The notes: generated from the sequence alone by a model not told the origin. A DNA stretch of 64,000 nucleotides from Boswellia sacra (GCA_013180625.2 SNVD02001360.1:86423-150422), one strand, 5' to 3'; numbered from the stretch's first letter, positions 1-12,534 are shown. Numbers and translations: made by a program.

Positions 1-820
1 AGATTGAGGGGAGGATGATTTCCTGTGATGGGTGTTTCTTTCGGTTACAGTATTGTTAGACTTACAAACTATATACAACTCAAGTTCTACAACTTAATTT
101 ATATGATAAAATCTTATTGGATATGTAATTTTTTTTCTTCCTCTAATGAATATTGAAGAAAAGAAAAAAAAAAGGAAAGAAAAGGTGTTAAAAAGTGAAA
201 TTATGGAATTCTTAATGAAATCAGCTCTAAGATTACCAATATATCCTTCAAGACATGTAAGTCAACGCTGGCCTCTTAAGCTAATTCTTAAAGGAAGCGT
301 CTTTTAATGTAATTAAACTTACATCACCTTACCTCACGTCCTCTATGAAATTTTTCCTATATATTAGATAGATGTAGTGTGAAATTCTTTTTTTATGAGA
401 AACACTTGGATGATTACTGAAGTCTCTGAATCAGTGATCGCTCATTGCACTTTCCGTGAAAGTCGAACCTATTCCGAGCAATTTCTCCGTTACCTAATTC
501 CAAAAGGCAAGGGATACCTTATAACTAATTAGTCAAAGGTCAATTTTTTAAACAGAACCCTATGCTTTTCGGTGTCTGATTGGGCTAAATACTATCGTGC
601 GACATGTAAAGGAATCTTGCCATGAAGACAATAACAACTTTCCGCGCTAGGCCTGTCAATTCATTACTGTATGTACAGACAAATTTTTCTCATACTTTTC
701 AGAAAAATGAATGGCTACAGTACACGCTTGGAAATTGCCCAAAACACTTCACCGGGTACATGTGCAAATAATATCTCGAAGATGAGGCCCTAAATAAACA
801 TAAACATTATATTACATTAT
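1..820. other. Upstream region of the ankyrin-PGG gene, no gene seen
   Basis: No convincing reading frame. Positions about 57-135 belong to a dispersed repeat that recurs at 41124-41285: both carry 'cttaca..tatatac/tataattcaa', then 'tctacaac', then an 'aaaatc.tatt.ga' block. The stretch from about 540 to 800 should contain the promoter of the gene starting at 821, but I see no strong TATA box. Confidence 0.5.
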
Positions 821-3805
821 ATGCTATCATCAAACAAGATGGATAGGAGAATGCGGGAAGCAGCTGTACAGGGGAGTGTAAATTCTTTGATTAACTTGCT
901 TCAAGAGGATGCTCGAGCTCTTGATAGATTTGTGGCAGGCTGTTACGTGGAGACGCCTTTGCACATAGCATCCAAGCTAGGGCATGCAGAATTTGTGCAG
1001 CAAATTGTACGACGAAAGCCTGATCTAGCGGGCCGGGATCTTAATTATAAAAAATCGTCACCACTTCACTTGGCAGCTGCAAGAGGCTTCTTGGATATAG
1101 TTAAAATATTGTTATCTGTTGATCCTGAAATGTGCTTTGTGACTGATCAAGATGGGAAAAACCCTCTACATATTGCATCCATCAAGGGCCACGTGAGCGT
1201 GCTGAGCGAGTTGGTTCAAGTGAGACCCCTTGCGGCTCGAAGTTTAATGGGCCGAGGTGAGACAATTTTGCATTTGTGTGTGAAACATAACCAGTTGGAG
1301 GCATTAGAGTTTCTGGTGGAAGCAATTTTTGATCGTGAGTTCGTGAATTCTAAGGACGACAATGGGAACAACATCTTACATCTAGCTGTGGTTGGTAAAC
1401 AAGTAGAGGTATGTATGTCTCCAATTAACTTATTAATATCGATCTATGGACACATGCACACAGGGAAAAGCCGTTGGGTTTCTGTCACCATTTAATTTAA
1501 TTTGCGTTATTTCTACTTCTTTTAGCTCGATCCTTTGTACGAGTTACAATTAACAAAGCGTATCTATTTTACTGGTATTTGATCTCGTTCACTCTCATAT
1601 TAAGGTCTTTATGACTGTATTGACATGGGAGTGTCAAGGTAAAAGACATAAGAAAAGTTCAACAGCCATAAAGTTAATTGGCTTCTCAATATGACAGTTA
1701 TTGATGGTTTAATATCATATTTCTATCTTATAAAGAATTAAAAGTATTTTTGGTGTATGTTGATCGATACAAACTTCTCTGTTTGCAAACTTAGCAATGG
1801 TTTAGGAAAAGTATGAGAAAGACATCTTTTAGTTAATTAGAGAAACCAATAAATAAGAGATGGAAGGCAAAGCCAACAAATAAAAGCAAGAAAAATATCT
1901 AAGCGAGAGCCAAGAGTGATTCGTAGGTGAGAGAGAATAAAACAAAGTTGGCTTCTAAACATGACAATGATTTATGGTTTAACATCTTATTCTATCTTCA
2001 AAAGAATGAAAAATATCTTTCGTGTATGTCGATTGGCACTACCTTCTCCGTGCGCAAACTTAGCAATGGTTTTGAAAAGTAGTATGTGAATAACATCTTT
2101 TATCTAATTAGCGAGGGAATCGCAAATAAGAGATGGAAGGCGAAACCAGCAAATGAAAGCAAGGAATATATCTAAGCAATTAAGAGTGACTCGTAGGTGA
2201 AAGAGAAAAAACCAAGTGGAGGCTCTGAGAATTGATGGATGGAAAACGAGAAGTGGCTGATTCGTGAAGAAAGAGTTAAAAATAATTTTGGCATTTAACG
2301 TGGAGAAAGTAAAAAATGCCTGGCTTTGTTGGAATTTGACTTACTCATGAACTCTTAACTACTCTTCTTGATTCTTCTTATTTCTTCTTAATAAAATTAA
2401 CAAATTACAAAGATTTATGTAGTAAACTTAATTCTAATCTTACTGAAACTATGAATACTAATATTTTTAAATAAATCAAATAATTAATCGTAATCCAAAA
2501 CTAACTAGAAATATTAATTCTCCCTTTAACATGATTCTAATCTAATTAGAAAACCTTAACTCTTAGCCTATTTTAATATGGATTCTAAATTCTAAACTAA
2601 TTCTTTAAGCTTTGTTTAAACTTCTAATAGTTTTATCTTTTATCAGACATTAAAAAAAAAGAATAAATAATAAAATAAAACATTTCAGCCGTTGGATGCA
2701 ATTGAGATGGATCTGAGAGCTATACTGTTTTGTCCATACATATTAGAGATGATTCGGGAGTTTATATACATTTAAGAAATTCTTATAGAATTTTCGTTCT
2801 GAAAATTGATATACTACTACTCATGCAATTGTCTTACTATTATATATCATCTGTATTTAGTAAATTATAAAGGTACGTTATGTCCAGTTATATTCATCTC
2901 TTTTTGCATATATATTTTCGTTTGGAAATTTGCTCTTAATATCTTAAATTTCCAAGATGATGAATGAATTTTAATATCTCAAATTAAAAAAGTCAAAACG
3001 TAGATTAATGTGCATGCAGGCGGTAAAGTATTTGACTAGCAGCGGTAAAATAGAAGTGAATGCACTTAATGCGAATGGCATCGCAGCCATTGATGTTTTA
3101 ACACAGAGCACTAGAGATGAGAAATACAGAGAGATCGAAGAGGCACTTCGGCTGTCTGGAGCATTTAGTGCAAGAGACAATCATTTACCACCACAGGATC
3201 CTGGCACCGTACAAACAACCATTTCCAGAATTATTACTTGGCTTCACCCCAAAGCTGAAGGTTTAGAAAGAAAAGATTGGCTGAAAGAAAAGCGTGGAGC
3301 ATTGATGGTGGTAGCATCTATCTTGGCTACTATGGCATTCCAAGCTGGCTTGACCCCTCCTAAAGCTCAAGTTCCAGAAGAATATAAGAACGACTCCAAT
3401 TTAAAATTACTTGAACGAGATTTGTACCACGTATTCCTAATTTTTAACACCATAAGTTTTGGGGCTTCTCTAACCACAATGCTATTGCTTATAAGCGGCT
3501 TGAAATGTTTTGGGCGTCGTCTTTTTATGGCGATTTTCTCGCTGACCATGTGGGTTGCAATTCTTGCGACGGGAATAACTTATCAGTCTATCAACTTCAT
3601 TAGTAATCTTTACCAGTTCCATTATCAAGGCGATCTTACAGTATATTATGCATCTGTTGCACAAGGGAAAATTCTTGGCTTGATTTTTCTTCTTGTTGTT
3701 CCCTGGCACGTGATACGTTTTATATGGCGGATCATAAGGTTTCTAATGAAACGCCTACGGACATGTTCAAGAACTGATGGCCATGGACAACGTCTTGGAG
3801 TCTAG
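821..3805 (+). CDS. Ankyrin-repeat protein with C-terminal PGG membrane domain (two exons)
   Basis: Predicted join 821-1408, 3020-3805, giving 457 aa. The donor GTATGT at 1409 and acceptor TGCATGCAG ending at 3019 join in phase 0 and restore a continuous ankyrin repeat (HLAVVGKQVE + AVKYLTSS). Repeats begin near residues 45, 78, 113, 148 and 184, with cores such as ETPLHIASKLGH, SSPLHLAAARGF and KNPLHIASIKGH. From about residue 281 the PGG domain opens with WLKEKRGALMVVASILATMA, followed by about four hydrophobic segments up to a basic C-terminus. The family (ITN1/BDA1/ACD6-like) comprises plasma-membrane or endomembrane proteins linked to defence and salt or ROS signalling; this member's own role is inferred only. 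Oddity: the name-giving Pro-Gly-Gly after the first membrane segment is replaced by LTPPKAQ. The start Met at 821 is the first in frame; a second Met six codons later (MDRRMREAA) is the more usual family start. Confidence 0.9.
1680..2218. repeat. Diverged tandem duplication inside intron 1
   Basis: Two copies, about 1680-1949 and 1950-2218, period 270 bp. Shared blocks in order: 'ggcttct.aa.atgaca', 'aaacttagcaatggttt', 'aataagagatggaaggc' and 'gactcgtaggtga'/'gattcgtaggtga'. The copies differ at many sites and by small indels, so the duplication is not recent. It sits wholly in the intron of the ankyrin-PGG gene and does not touch the splice sites. Confidence 0.8.
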
Positions 3806-5830
3806 TGCACACAAAACCAACCCTTACTCTTACAGCATGAATTATGTATGCAGAGAACATGGTCTGATCGCGTATGAAGTTCATATATGCCATATGTGTG
3901 TATGTTGTAATTTGTGTTCTTTAACATAAAAGCTTGTCTAATCTCAGTTCTCTAGCAGCTGTCTGTTTATCGTTAGTATTGCTTGTAATGTATAATTAAC
4001 GAGTGTGAGAGTTTTTTTACGTCACATGTGTGCATTTGTATTTGAAGTTTCCTATATACAATTAAGTATTGAAAATGGATATTTTGACCAAAATTAGACA
4101 GAAATTTATAGTTATTGATTCTTAACCATTCAGTATTAAATATAATTTTTTGATTTTCAATTTCAACCATTAGATTTAATAAAATAATACATTATAAATT
4201 TGTATCAATAAATTTTATCAAAAAATTATTTTAAAATATCCACTTCTTTAATTATTTTTTTGGACATTATGACATGTCTTATTTAATAATATAGTAAGGA
4301 TATATTATAAGTTCATGCAGTTTGATTCTAATTGCTAACACAAATGTTGATGATTTTACCTCACTTGAGATTTAATGAAGTTAGACAACTGACTAGAATT
4401 TATAAACGATGTTCTCAACATTATTTACATATGGAGAACGTATAGGTTCTAAAGGGGTGTTTGATCCCTTAATTTAGAATACTCCAGAGTCTCTCAGCTA
4501 TATAAAAACATGAAAGCTATTGTTGCGCTTTTTCGATCGTATGCAGTCCAGTTACAGTGGTGTTGATGTTTACTTTAATTTTGATACTATAATAGTAAAT
4601 GGCCAACAGCAAAGGGCTGGAAGTGCTTCTAGTGACGGAAGCTAGACAAACCATGCAAAATGAATGCTTATCTTTACGCAGTAGCAATCAGAAAACAAGA
4701 GTTGATATCGAAGTCCAACCAGATCTCTCTAAACCCCAATTTTAATTAAAAGAATATGTTATATTAAAATCATTAAACGAAAATCATTTGTTAGGATTAC
4801 AAATAATTTATTTGCACCACAGTCTAACATCATGCCTGGAAAGTCTTAAGAGGGGAGAAGGAGAAGACAAAAATATATATTATCTATCATCATCGTTCTA
4901 TACAACTGAAAAATGATTTGGAATTTTGGAAATGAAGAGCTATTAGAAACAAGAATTAAAAAGAGGAAGCTTAAGATCAGCAAATTCTTGACGGATAAAT
5001 TGATTCAAAGTTGAAAACATATCAAACTCTAAATTTTCTAATGAAGACAAAAATTATTCACATTAGATATATGGGACACTTTAAGAATAATTAAACTATA
5101 TTCATAAATTAAAATTCAATAAATTTTATTTGCAGTAAAGCTTAAAAAGATATTAGGTTATAAGGCGAGAGCTTCTAGTGCTATTTCTGACGGCATTCCC
5201 TCTACCCAAGCACCGTCTCAAAAAGTAAAACAGAAAATAGATCGTTTGAAAATTGCTTGTGTGGCGGGCGTGCAGCAGAAAATGAAAGCACACTCCAATG
5301 GATTTAATCACTATCCCCCATTTATAAAATCATTTTAACATTAGGAAAGGATTATTTAAACTTTTTGAACTTCAAATTTACTTGAACTGACTTCACTCCA
5401 TTCTGAGCCACATTTTTTTTTTTTCTGGACGACTTACTTGAGACAGATGGGATATTTTGTAACCAAATCTCTATCATGTAAATATGTATTTTAAATAACC
5501 ACTCGTATTGTAATTGAGAAAAATGAAAAATAAGTTATTCTTTATCTAATGTAATACGCATCTATATAAAGTCGCGTCAACTGTTGACTTGAATGTTGTG
5601 ATGAATTTTTCACAAAAGACATATATCAACTGTTCTCGAACGGCACCACCCACACATCAGATTGGCCAGCCCCACAATCGGGAAAGTGGGCTTGCTCAAA
5701 GATTAACCTCTTACATACGCGTATTGTTAAGAAGATGTGTAATATACATGACCAAAGTGAGAGAAGAATGTGTGCAAGCAGCGGCGAAGGTGAAGCGGAA
5801 TAAGTAGAGGGAAGTGATCTAGTTTATTCG
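3806..5830. other. 3' flank and gene-free DNA
   Basis: 3806 to about 3960 is likely the 3'UTR of the ankyrin-PGG gene. Beyond it the DNA is AT-rich. A TATA-like 'ctatataaaaac' near 4499 and 'tctatataaagtcgcg' near 5560 are followed by no readable gene. The 72-codon frame at 5589-5807 has no recognisable domain. Confidence 0.4.
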
Positions 5831-5849
5831 ATTCGTCTAGCCTTGGGAA

Positions 5850-6660
5850 CTATTACCCTGTAAGACCAACTTAAATTGCCTGTCAATTCATTTTCTGTCC
5901 ACCCTTCGGAGACTACTCAAAGACTTTAACCACGTACACATATATCCTATATTGAAAGATAAAGCGAACTAACAAGTAGTACACTAGGGTAATAAATCAA
6001 TGTTTGATGTTATATTTATAAATTCTGAAGATAAGCTCCCTTTTGTATTTTATAAATTGATATAATATTATTATATAATTCTAATATTATTAATATAATT
6101 TTAATTAACGAGTTAAAATTTTTAATTTATTTATCTACTTATATTATGTTACTTTTGTTTATAAAATAAAATATATATAAAAAAATCTGTAAATCTAATT
6201 TTTATTGTATAGATCAATATTGCTTTCTATTATTCGGCATTGATAATTAAAGAAAATGAAGACGAAATTCCATGAGGCAGCGGAACAGTGTTAGAAAATA
6301 AACTCTTTCAGTTGTTAAAAAAAATATATACTGATCTCAGGCACGTAAGAACACTCAAGAAATCCATTGGGCAGTGGATTCACATCTCTTACAACCAGCA
6401 CGGTCGTCTGTTCTTGGAGTGCGCAAAAGCAATTTGCTTAGCTTTACATTTATCTAAGGAATCATTTCTAATAATAATGATAATGATTAGGCGTGTTAAG
6501 AAGTTTATTACTTCTTAATTAAAATTAACAAAATATATAAGTCATGCATAGTTATCAAATCCTGATTCCACTCAAATCATGAAAACTAATAATATTAAAT
6601 CAAATCATATAACTAAGCTTATTTCTAATCTAATTAGCAAGAATGCTATGATTGGTGATT
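5850..6660 (+). pseudogene. Possible 5' remains of a second ankyrin-PGG gene
   Basis: Weak but concordant similarities to the gene at 821. 'gcctgtcaattcatt' near 5879 recurs in that gene's upstream region (near 652). A short frame at 6256 (MKTKFHEAAEQ then stop) resembles the family N-terminus (MDRRMREAAVQ). 6500-6650 resembles the same gene's intron 1 around 2375-2560: 'cttcttaat.aaaattaacaaa', then 'aatcat.a..actaat', then 'tctaatctaattag.aa'. Together with the PGG relic at 10381 this suggests a tandem duplicate decayed beyond function. Tentative. Confidence 0.35.
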
Positions 6661-6738
6661 GCTTGAACAATTAGGCTAAAACATGTCATGAATACTATGA
6701 ATTAGGCTAGAATATGCCATGAATGTTATAATTTAGGC

Positions 6739-6840
6739 TAGAAATACCATAATGATACATGATATGAATAATGTTAGAATAGCTATAGGTAGAAATATCA
6801 TAATGATACATGATATGAATAATGCTATAATAGCTATAGG
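6739..6840. repeat. Tandem repeat, 2 x 51 bp
   Basis: Two nearly identical 51-bp units ('tagaaata.cataatgatac ... aatagctatagg'), preceded at 6672-6738 by looser variants of 'aggctagaa.atgccatgaat'. It lies in gene-free AT-rich DNA. Confidence 0.8.
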
Positions 6841-7199
6841 TAGTTGACATAATAGAATTTATCAAAATCTAGGCTAGAATGCTATGATAATAGATTATGG
6901 TTTTGTATGATTTATGAATGTATGGATATTTATATATTAAGAAGTGTATTTGTATGATACCATGAAGTGGTGGTGGACTCATATTGATGGTAAGGGACCA
7001 TCACTTAGAATAAAATTCAAATACATGAATGTATGGCATGTTTTATTTTTTTGTAGAATAACAAATATTGTAATCATCTTCCCTTCCTCCATGTTTGATG
7101 AAAATGTAATATTTTCTCCTCTCTCTTTTTATGTATGAACATACTACTATTTTGATTGAATAATCACCTCATATGTTTAATGAAGATAAAAATAAGAAT

Positions 7200-7564
7200 G
7201 CGTGCATAAAATAAATCATTTAAGCAGATTAAGTAACAACACGAGTTATTCCTATTTAGTATTTCCCAAGTGGAGGCCGAATTCATATTCGGGTGAGTCG
7301 AAAGGTTCGTACCTAAATTCCCGAACCCATCTTTGAAGGGATGAGGATAGTTTAGGTTCCAAAGCGAGGGATCGAATTGCCCTCATTCATTCCCAATTGA
7401 ATAATTGGATAGCGACTCCATTCTCTAGACGTGCCCATGAATCGTTTGTGTTATGTTAAGTCTCAAAAGAGGCTTTGACACAGTGTCGTGGTTGCAAACG
7501 CTCTGGCGAGATGAAAGCCTCGTTCACAACTAGTCCCTAGTATAAGGTCAATGTTATGGTCAAT
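7200..7564. other. Repeat-like sequence beside the gypsy fragment
   Basis: No coding signal. It contains a run resembling plant LTR/primer-site DNA ('gatagcgactccattctc' near 7409) and may be part of another retroelement; too little remains to decide. Confidence 0.3.
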
Positions 7565-9890
7565 ATCCCTTTTAGGAGGCGATTATACAAAAAGTTTAGG
7601 GGCAATTAGCTCATTAAATTCCTTGAGTAAATAGTAGATTTCTAAAAGGTATTGAGGTTGAGAAATCTCTTTGTCTTGTTCTTGGACAAGCATAGCAACC
7701 ACATACTCACATTCCTTTGCCTCTTGTTGCAATTTAGAGTCTGGAATAGCTAGCAACAAAGGTTGATCTCCCAATTCTGCATGTTGCTTGGTAACGTTGT
7801 GAGATCAGGTAATAAAACTACCTTTTTACCATTCCATTGAAAAGAATATATATTTTCCTTTCCTTTATGAATAGCATCTCTATCAAAGTGCCAAGGCCTA
7901 CCTAACAACAAATGGCAGGCATCAATTTCCATTACATCACAACTAACCACATGCATATAAGACTTTGCAATAGAGAATTAGACTTTACATAGCTCAGAAA
8001 CCTTGCTTTCCATACCCTTCTTGATCCATCCTATTTTATAGGGTCTAGGATGTTTTTTTATCTGTAATCCCAAAGCCTTAACTATAGGTTTGAAAAGAAT
8101 GTTTTCACAAGAACCACTATCTATTATGATGTCACAAATACGTTTGTTAATAGTGCACCTAGTATAAAAGATTGAGTGCCTTTGAGTATTACTAGGTTCT
8201 GCAAGTAATAAACTTTCAAATATGTAAACAATGGGTTCTCCTTCATCACCTTCCAAGAAATCTTCTTCCTATCCTACACCCTCTTTAACACCAATATCAT
8301 CTTCAAGGTTCTCAGAATTATGTTGTTCAACAACATTGATTTGCTTGCGTTGAGGACACTCATTGGATTTGTGATTGACTTGATTACATCGACAACATTT
8401 GCCCACAATAGGTCAAGCATAAGGATTGGGAAATTTAGCTTGATTCTTCTCTCCAATTTTGCTTGAACTAGGTGCAAAATCTCAATTTTTCTTAGTCTCA
8501 ATTTGTTGTGAAAATATTCCACTGTATTTAGAGAGATCCTGAGAGTTTGCAGTAAATAGCTTTGTACCACCCTAAATTACTATATTCATGCACCTTAACA
8601 TATGCTTCTTAGCTGTGAAAGCCAAATTAATCACATCACTTAGGCCCCTTTTGGTAGTTAGGACTGGACTGAGATTAGAATTTAGATTGGGATTAGACTA
8701 GATTGGACTTGATTATAGATAGTATTGTTTTATGTTTGGTGTAATATGAGACTAGACTAAATTAATATATAATAAATTTTTAAGAAATCAAATTTTAAAT
8801 ATAAAATAATTATTTTTATTCAAGTTTAATTTGAATAAATATTAATGTAATTTTAGATTAAAAATATTTAACTACTTTTTATTTTTAAAAAATTAATAAT
8901 TAAAAATATTATAGTAATTTTAAATTTAATATTATTTGTTATTTAATATTATTAATGCATTATTTTTATAATTAAACATTCAACATGAATTCTAGATTAA
9001 AATATAATTAAACATTATATCATTAAAAACTATTAGTTATTAATTATAACTATACTATGATGTATTTTATATGTATTTTTCAATATTTTATACTATTATA
9101 TTTATATTTTCTTAATAATCCTTTATTTTATTATAGTAAAATTTATTATTATTTTATTATTATATCAACAATTATTTATTTTATTTTATTTATTATTTTA
9201 TTAGACTTAATAATATTATTGTTTATAATATTTCTAAATTATTTGTATATTATTATATTAATTTTACTTATATTATAACTTAAAAGATATAATTACAAAT
9301 AATAATATATACAATTATTTATTATTATTTATAATTTATCTTAAATTATTATTTATTTAATATTATATCATTGTCATATTATTATTAATTAAAATAAAAT
9401 AAAAAATCATTTGTCCAAGCTTGAGACAAGGAATCCCATGGTTCACCATGGGACTGCTAGTCCCAAAGATTTGCTACTAGTGGGACTAAGATTAGACCAA
9501 ATCCCAGTCCCTTGAAATGCTCCAAACAAGGGTTTAATAAATTAGTCCTAAAATCTTGTCCAATCCCCCCTATATCCTGGCTGCAAACGGGCCCTTAAAG
9601 TCCACACCCGAAATAATTTAAGTTTTTTATGCAATTCCTCAACAAGACCTCTAATATACCTTAAAACCTATTGATTTTTAATCTTAGCAATATTATTACG
9701 TGATCCCAACCTATAAAATTCATCTGTATATTCTTTAACACTACCACCAATTGTTTGCAATTAAGATAGTGCAAAAATAATTTTTGTGAATAGTTGATAG
9801 TCAAAATCGAGCAGTTAGCATTTGTATCATTCGAGGCCAAGAAGTAATAGGTGCCTTCCCTTCTAGCATCCTATTCATAACACGCGAACA
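7565..9890 (-). mobile_element. Ty3/gypsy retrotransposon fragment (gag to protease), split by a MITE
   Basis: Read on the minus strand from 9890 downward. 9598-9885 encodes a gag-like stretch (ITSWPRMIQMLTARF ... GGSVKEYTDEFYRLGSRN). After the inserted MITE (8643-9594) come a retroviral-type zinc-knuckle region near 8340-8400 and an aspartic protease with catalytic DSGSCEN near 8100-8130. HLLLGRPWHFDRDA lies near 7870-7920, and the post-protease linker runs to about 7570. Reverse transcriptase and integrase are absent. Several frameshifts and stops separate the pieces, so it is dead. It lies between the two remnants of the second ankyrin-PGG copy. Confidence 0.85.
8643..9594. mobile_element. 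PIF/Harbinger-type (Tourist-like) non-autonomous element
   Basis: Flanked by a 3-bp TTA duplication (8640-8642 and 9595-9597). Ends are imperfect inverted repeats: left 'ggccccttttggtagttagg', right end reversed 'gggcccgtttgcagccagg'. The GGGCCCGTTTG-type end with a TTA/TAA target is typical of PIF/Harbinger MITEs. The 950-bp body is extremely AT-rich and non-coding; a 73-codon frame at 9057 is AT-run noise. It interrupts the gypsy fragment, so it inserted later. Confidence 0.85.
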
Positions 9891-10370
9891 GGACATGAAT
9901 ACGACACGAACACAATACACGATTAATAAATAGATCGGATTCGTGTTGAAGGTATTCAACACGTCAACCCGTTTAATGACACGAATAGTTAAATGTATTT
10001 TGTCTATCTTTAACATGTAAGCTCATTTAATGATATAAATTGTTTACATACTTACAACATATATATTATAAAACTGAAAATTTTATATTATAAAATAAAT
10101 TAATTTATAAAATAATAATTTATGATGATTTTAACAATATTTTATAGATTTATATTCTAAAAATAATTTTAATTGATATAAATATATAGCATATAATATA
10201 TTATGCATAATTAGGTTAAACAATTAAGTAAATTATGTAAATTAAATATGACACGATTATAATACGTGGGTAATCCATGTAATAACCGTATCAAATCCGT
10301 ATTTCATGTCTTGACACGAGTAATTAAATGGGTCAACACGAATAATACGAATTATCATCCCTAACCCTAA
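9890..10370. mobile_element. Dispersed 'CACGAAC' repeat, hAT-like end
   Basis: Carries motifs 'gacacgaacac', 'attcgtgttgaa..tattcaacacgtc' and 'gggtcaacacgaata', ending near 10366 in 'atcatcccta' (reversed: TAGGGATGAT). The same family lies in opposite orientation at about 47880-48088. No coding capacity. Ends like TAGGGRTG are common in plant hAT-derived MITEs, but no target duplication is visible here. Confidence 0.6.
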
Positions 10371-10380
10371 GTATGATTAT

Positions 10381-10566
10381 TTCATAATTACAAACACCAT
10401 AGGTTATGCGGCTTCCCTTTTCAGCATACTGCTGCTCATAAGCGGCTTAACATTTTTTAAGTGTTGGTTTTTTGTGGGAATTTTAATGGTCACCATGTGG
10501 GTTGCAATTCTCGCAATTGGACTTACTTATATTTGTAGCATCACGGCTTTCACATTCTCATTATGA
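10381..10566 (+). pseudogene. Truncated PGG-domain relic of an ankyrin-PGG gene
   Basis: 62 codons in frame to a TGA at 10564. Residues such as SILLLISGLTF and MVTMWVAILAIGLTY align with MLLLISGLKCF and SLTMWVAILATGITY of the intact gene at 821-3805. The upstream part of the PGG domain and all ankyrin repeats are missing, replaced by the repeat ending near 10366. It is therefore a fragment of a tandem paralogue and not an independent gene. Confidence 0.9.
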
Positions 10567-10608
10567 TCATGCGCGGACTCCTGCTGCACGTACTGTAGGG
10601 CCTGTAGG

Positions 10609-11159
10609 CAAGACGGAGCCAAAAAATTTCATTAGTGGAGGCAACTTAAATAAAATAGAACAAGATAATTAATAGAAAATATACATATTAAGTTTTTACA
10701 TTTACTTAATAACTACATAGTTTTCTTTGATTTTATGTTTAAAAAATGTTATATTATATAGTTTTATTTATATCTTGATATTATATCTTATTAAAATTTT
10801 TTTGATACATCAAAAAATATATACATATAAAGATTTTCAAATTAAAAAAGTAAAAGACATATCCAAAATAAAAGAAGTTTAGAAAGTTTTCATTAAATAT
10901 AAAAGACAAATATTATGAAATGATTAAATAAAAAGACAGATTATTTTATACTTCTATAACTCATTGTCCATAGTATGAAAGTTAGAGTTAAATAAGATAA
11001 GTATTTTATATAAAATAATTTAATTTTGTATAATTTATTCAAAAAAGTGATCGATTTACATGTTTAAACAATGATTTATATTTAATTATAATTTTAAAAA
11101 AATTAATGGTCATATTGGACTCAGTGGGGGCAATTCGTCCCAATGTAGCTCCGTCCCTG
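10609..11159. mobile_element. hAT-type MITE with 8-bp target duplication
   Basis: Flanked by CCTGTAGG at 10601-10608 and 11160-11167. Left end 'caagacggagcc'; right end reversed 'cagggacggagct'. A CAGGG-like end plus an 8-bp duplication is characteristic of the hAT superfamily. The 551-bp body is AT-rich and non-coding. A related element sits at the end of the carboxypeptidase-like gene (47107-47578), sharing the 'attagtgg.ggca' segment inside its left end. Confidence 0.85.
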
Positions 11160-11537
11160 CCTGTAGGGTGGGGTGGGATAGGGTTTCTTGACTGTTATAC
11201 TTTTTCTTGGGCATGCCATACGTTTAATGGTATGGATAACAAGGAAAGGAAGGAGATGTTTAAGCTCAAAAGGTCATCCGCGGCCACATCATGGCGTCTA
11301 ATGCATCTGTACAAATTAACTCTACATTGCGAAAAAGCATAATGTTTCACATCCAAGAATGAATTGCCTTAAAAATTTTCGTGCCCATATGTCACGTAAG
11401 ATAATATGTCATTTGTCAAATCGATATGGAACAACACTAGAACAACCGTGCATGTCCACTTAATTTGTATCTTTGTATAGTATTCTTACATGTGTGCTTT
11501 TCTTGTATTTATCTTCAGTGGTGAAAGCTTTATTCAA

Positions 11538-11587
11538 AGTGTGTGTGTGTGTATATATATATATGTGTGTGTGTGTAGACACACACA
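11538..11587. repeat. (GT)n/(AT)n microsatellite
   Basis: Runs of gt and ta followed by 'gtagacacacacac', able to fold on itself. A similar (GT)n(AT)n tract at about 12500-12532 lies on the other side of the element at 11588-12492. Confidence 0.8.
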
Positions 11588-12492
11588 CAATCTTGCTCTA
11601 ATACGGGATCCCGCACTTATGTTATATACAGACTTTTAACTTGAACCGTTGGATTCATCCAACATCTAGAAACTATTCCATTAAAAGCCATAATATTAAA
11701 TGTTGACTTCCTCTCTCTCTTCTACGATTAAATGTTGACATCCCCTCTCTCTCTCTCTCGTGCGGTGCGATTGCAACTGCCAGATTATAAATAAAAAACT
11801 AAAAAACTCAATGTTGGCACTCTCTCTACTTCAAGTTCAATTTTATCAACCTCTTTCTAATTGATTCTCTCCATTTCTATTCCTCCATTTATATATCAGT
11901 TTTGTTTCTGCCTTATATTTCTATACTTTATTTCAAATCAAATGGATCACCAAATACATAACTTTTTTGCCCATCTTTTTATCTCGGCTTTGTATGACGA
12001 TTCATGACCTAACTTGTGATGCCTTTCTTGGTTTTGTATTTGCTTTGAGTCTATAGACTCTGACCCACCCTTTTGGTTTCAACATTATTGAGAAACAAAA
12101 AAAAAAAAGATGGAAAAGAGATTAAATATTTGCTAGGATGAATAAGTTTTGATTGAGAAGTTGATCAGATGAAAGAGAAAATAAGGTTCGATTGGATTTT
12201 AAGATGAATAACCTGATGTGAAGAAGTATTTTACGGGAATGTGAGAAATATATGGTGAACCGGAGGAACATAAAATCAAAGGTGAGAGAAATTCATAAGA
12301 CAGAGAAAATTTTGGGTAAAGTCTCACAGTTGCAGCTGGAAAGAGGATATCAAAGATTCAAAGAGAGGATATTAGCATTAAATTGTTAAAGCTTTTCATG
12401 GAAGTGTTTGTAGACGTTGGATGAATCCAACGGTTCAAGCTAAAGGTTCGAATATAAACAAAAGTGCGGGATCCCATGTTAGAGTAGGATTG
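11588..12492. mobile_element. Non-autonomous DNA transposon with ~105-bp terminal inverted repeats
   Basis: Left arm about 11588-11695, right arm about 12386-12492. They match in reverse complement over about 105 bp, including 'gggatcccgcactt' and 'cttgaaccgttggattcatc'. Such long terminal inverted repeats suggest a Mutator-like MITE, but the flanks are microsatellite on both sides, so a target duplication cannot be read. No coding sequence inside. Confidence 0.8.
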
Positions 12493-12501
12493 TGTACGCA
12501 C

Positions 12502-12533
<32 letters not shown>

Positions 12534-12534
12534 C

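Noticed and set aside
5589..5807. 72-codon frame as a small gene
   Set aside because: No domain, no splice or promoter support, ordinary composition for chance.
9057..9278. 73-codon frame rich in Ile/Leu/Tyr
   Set aside because: AT-run artefact inside a PIF-type MITE.
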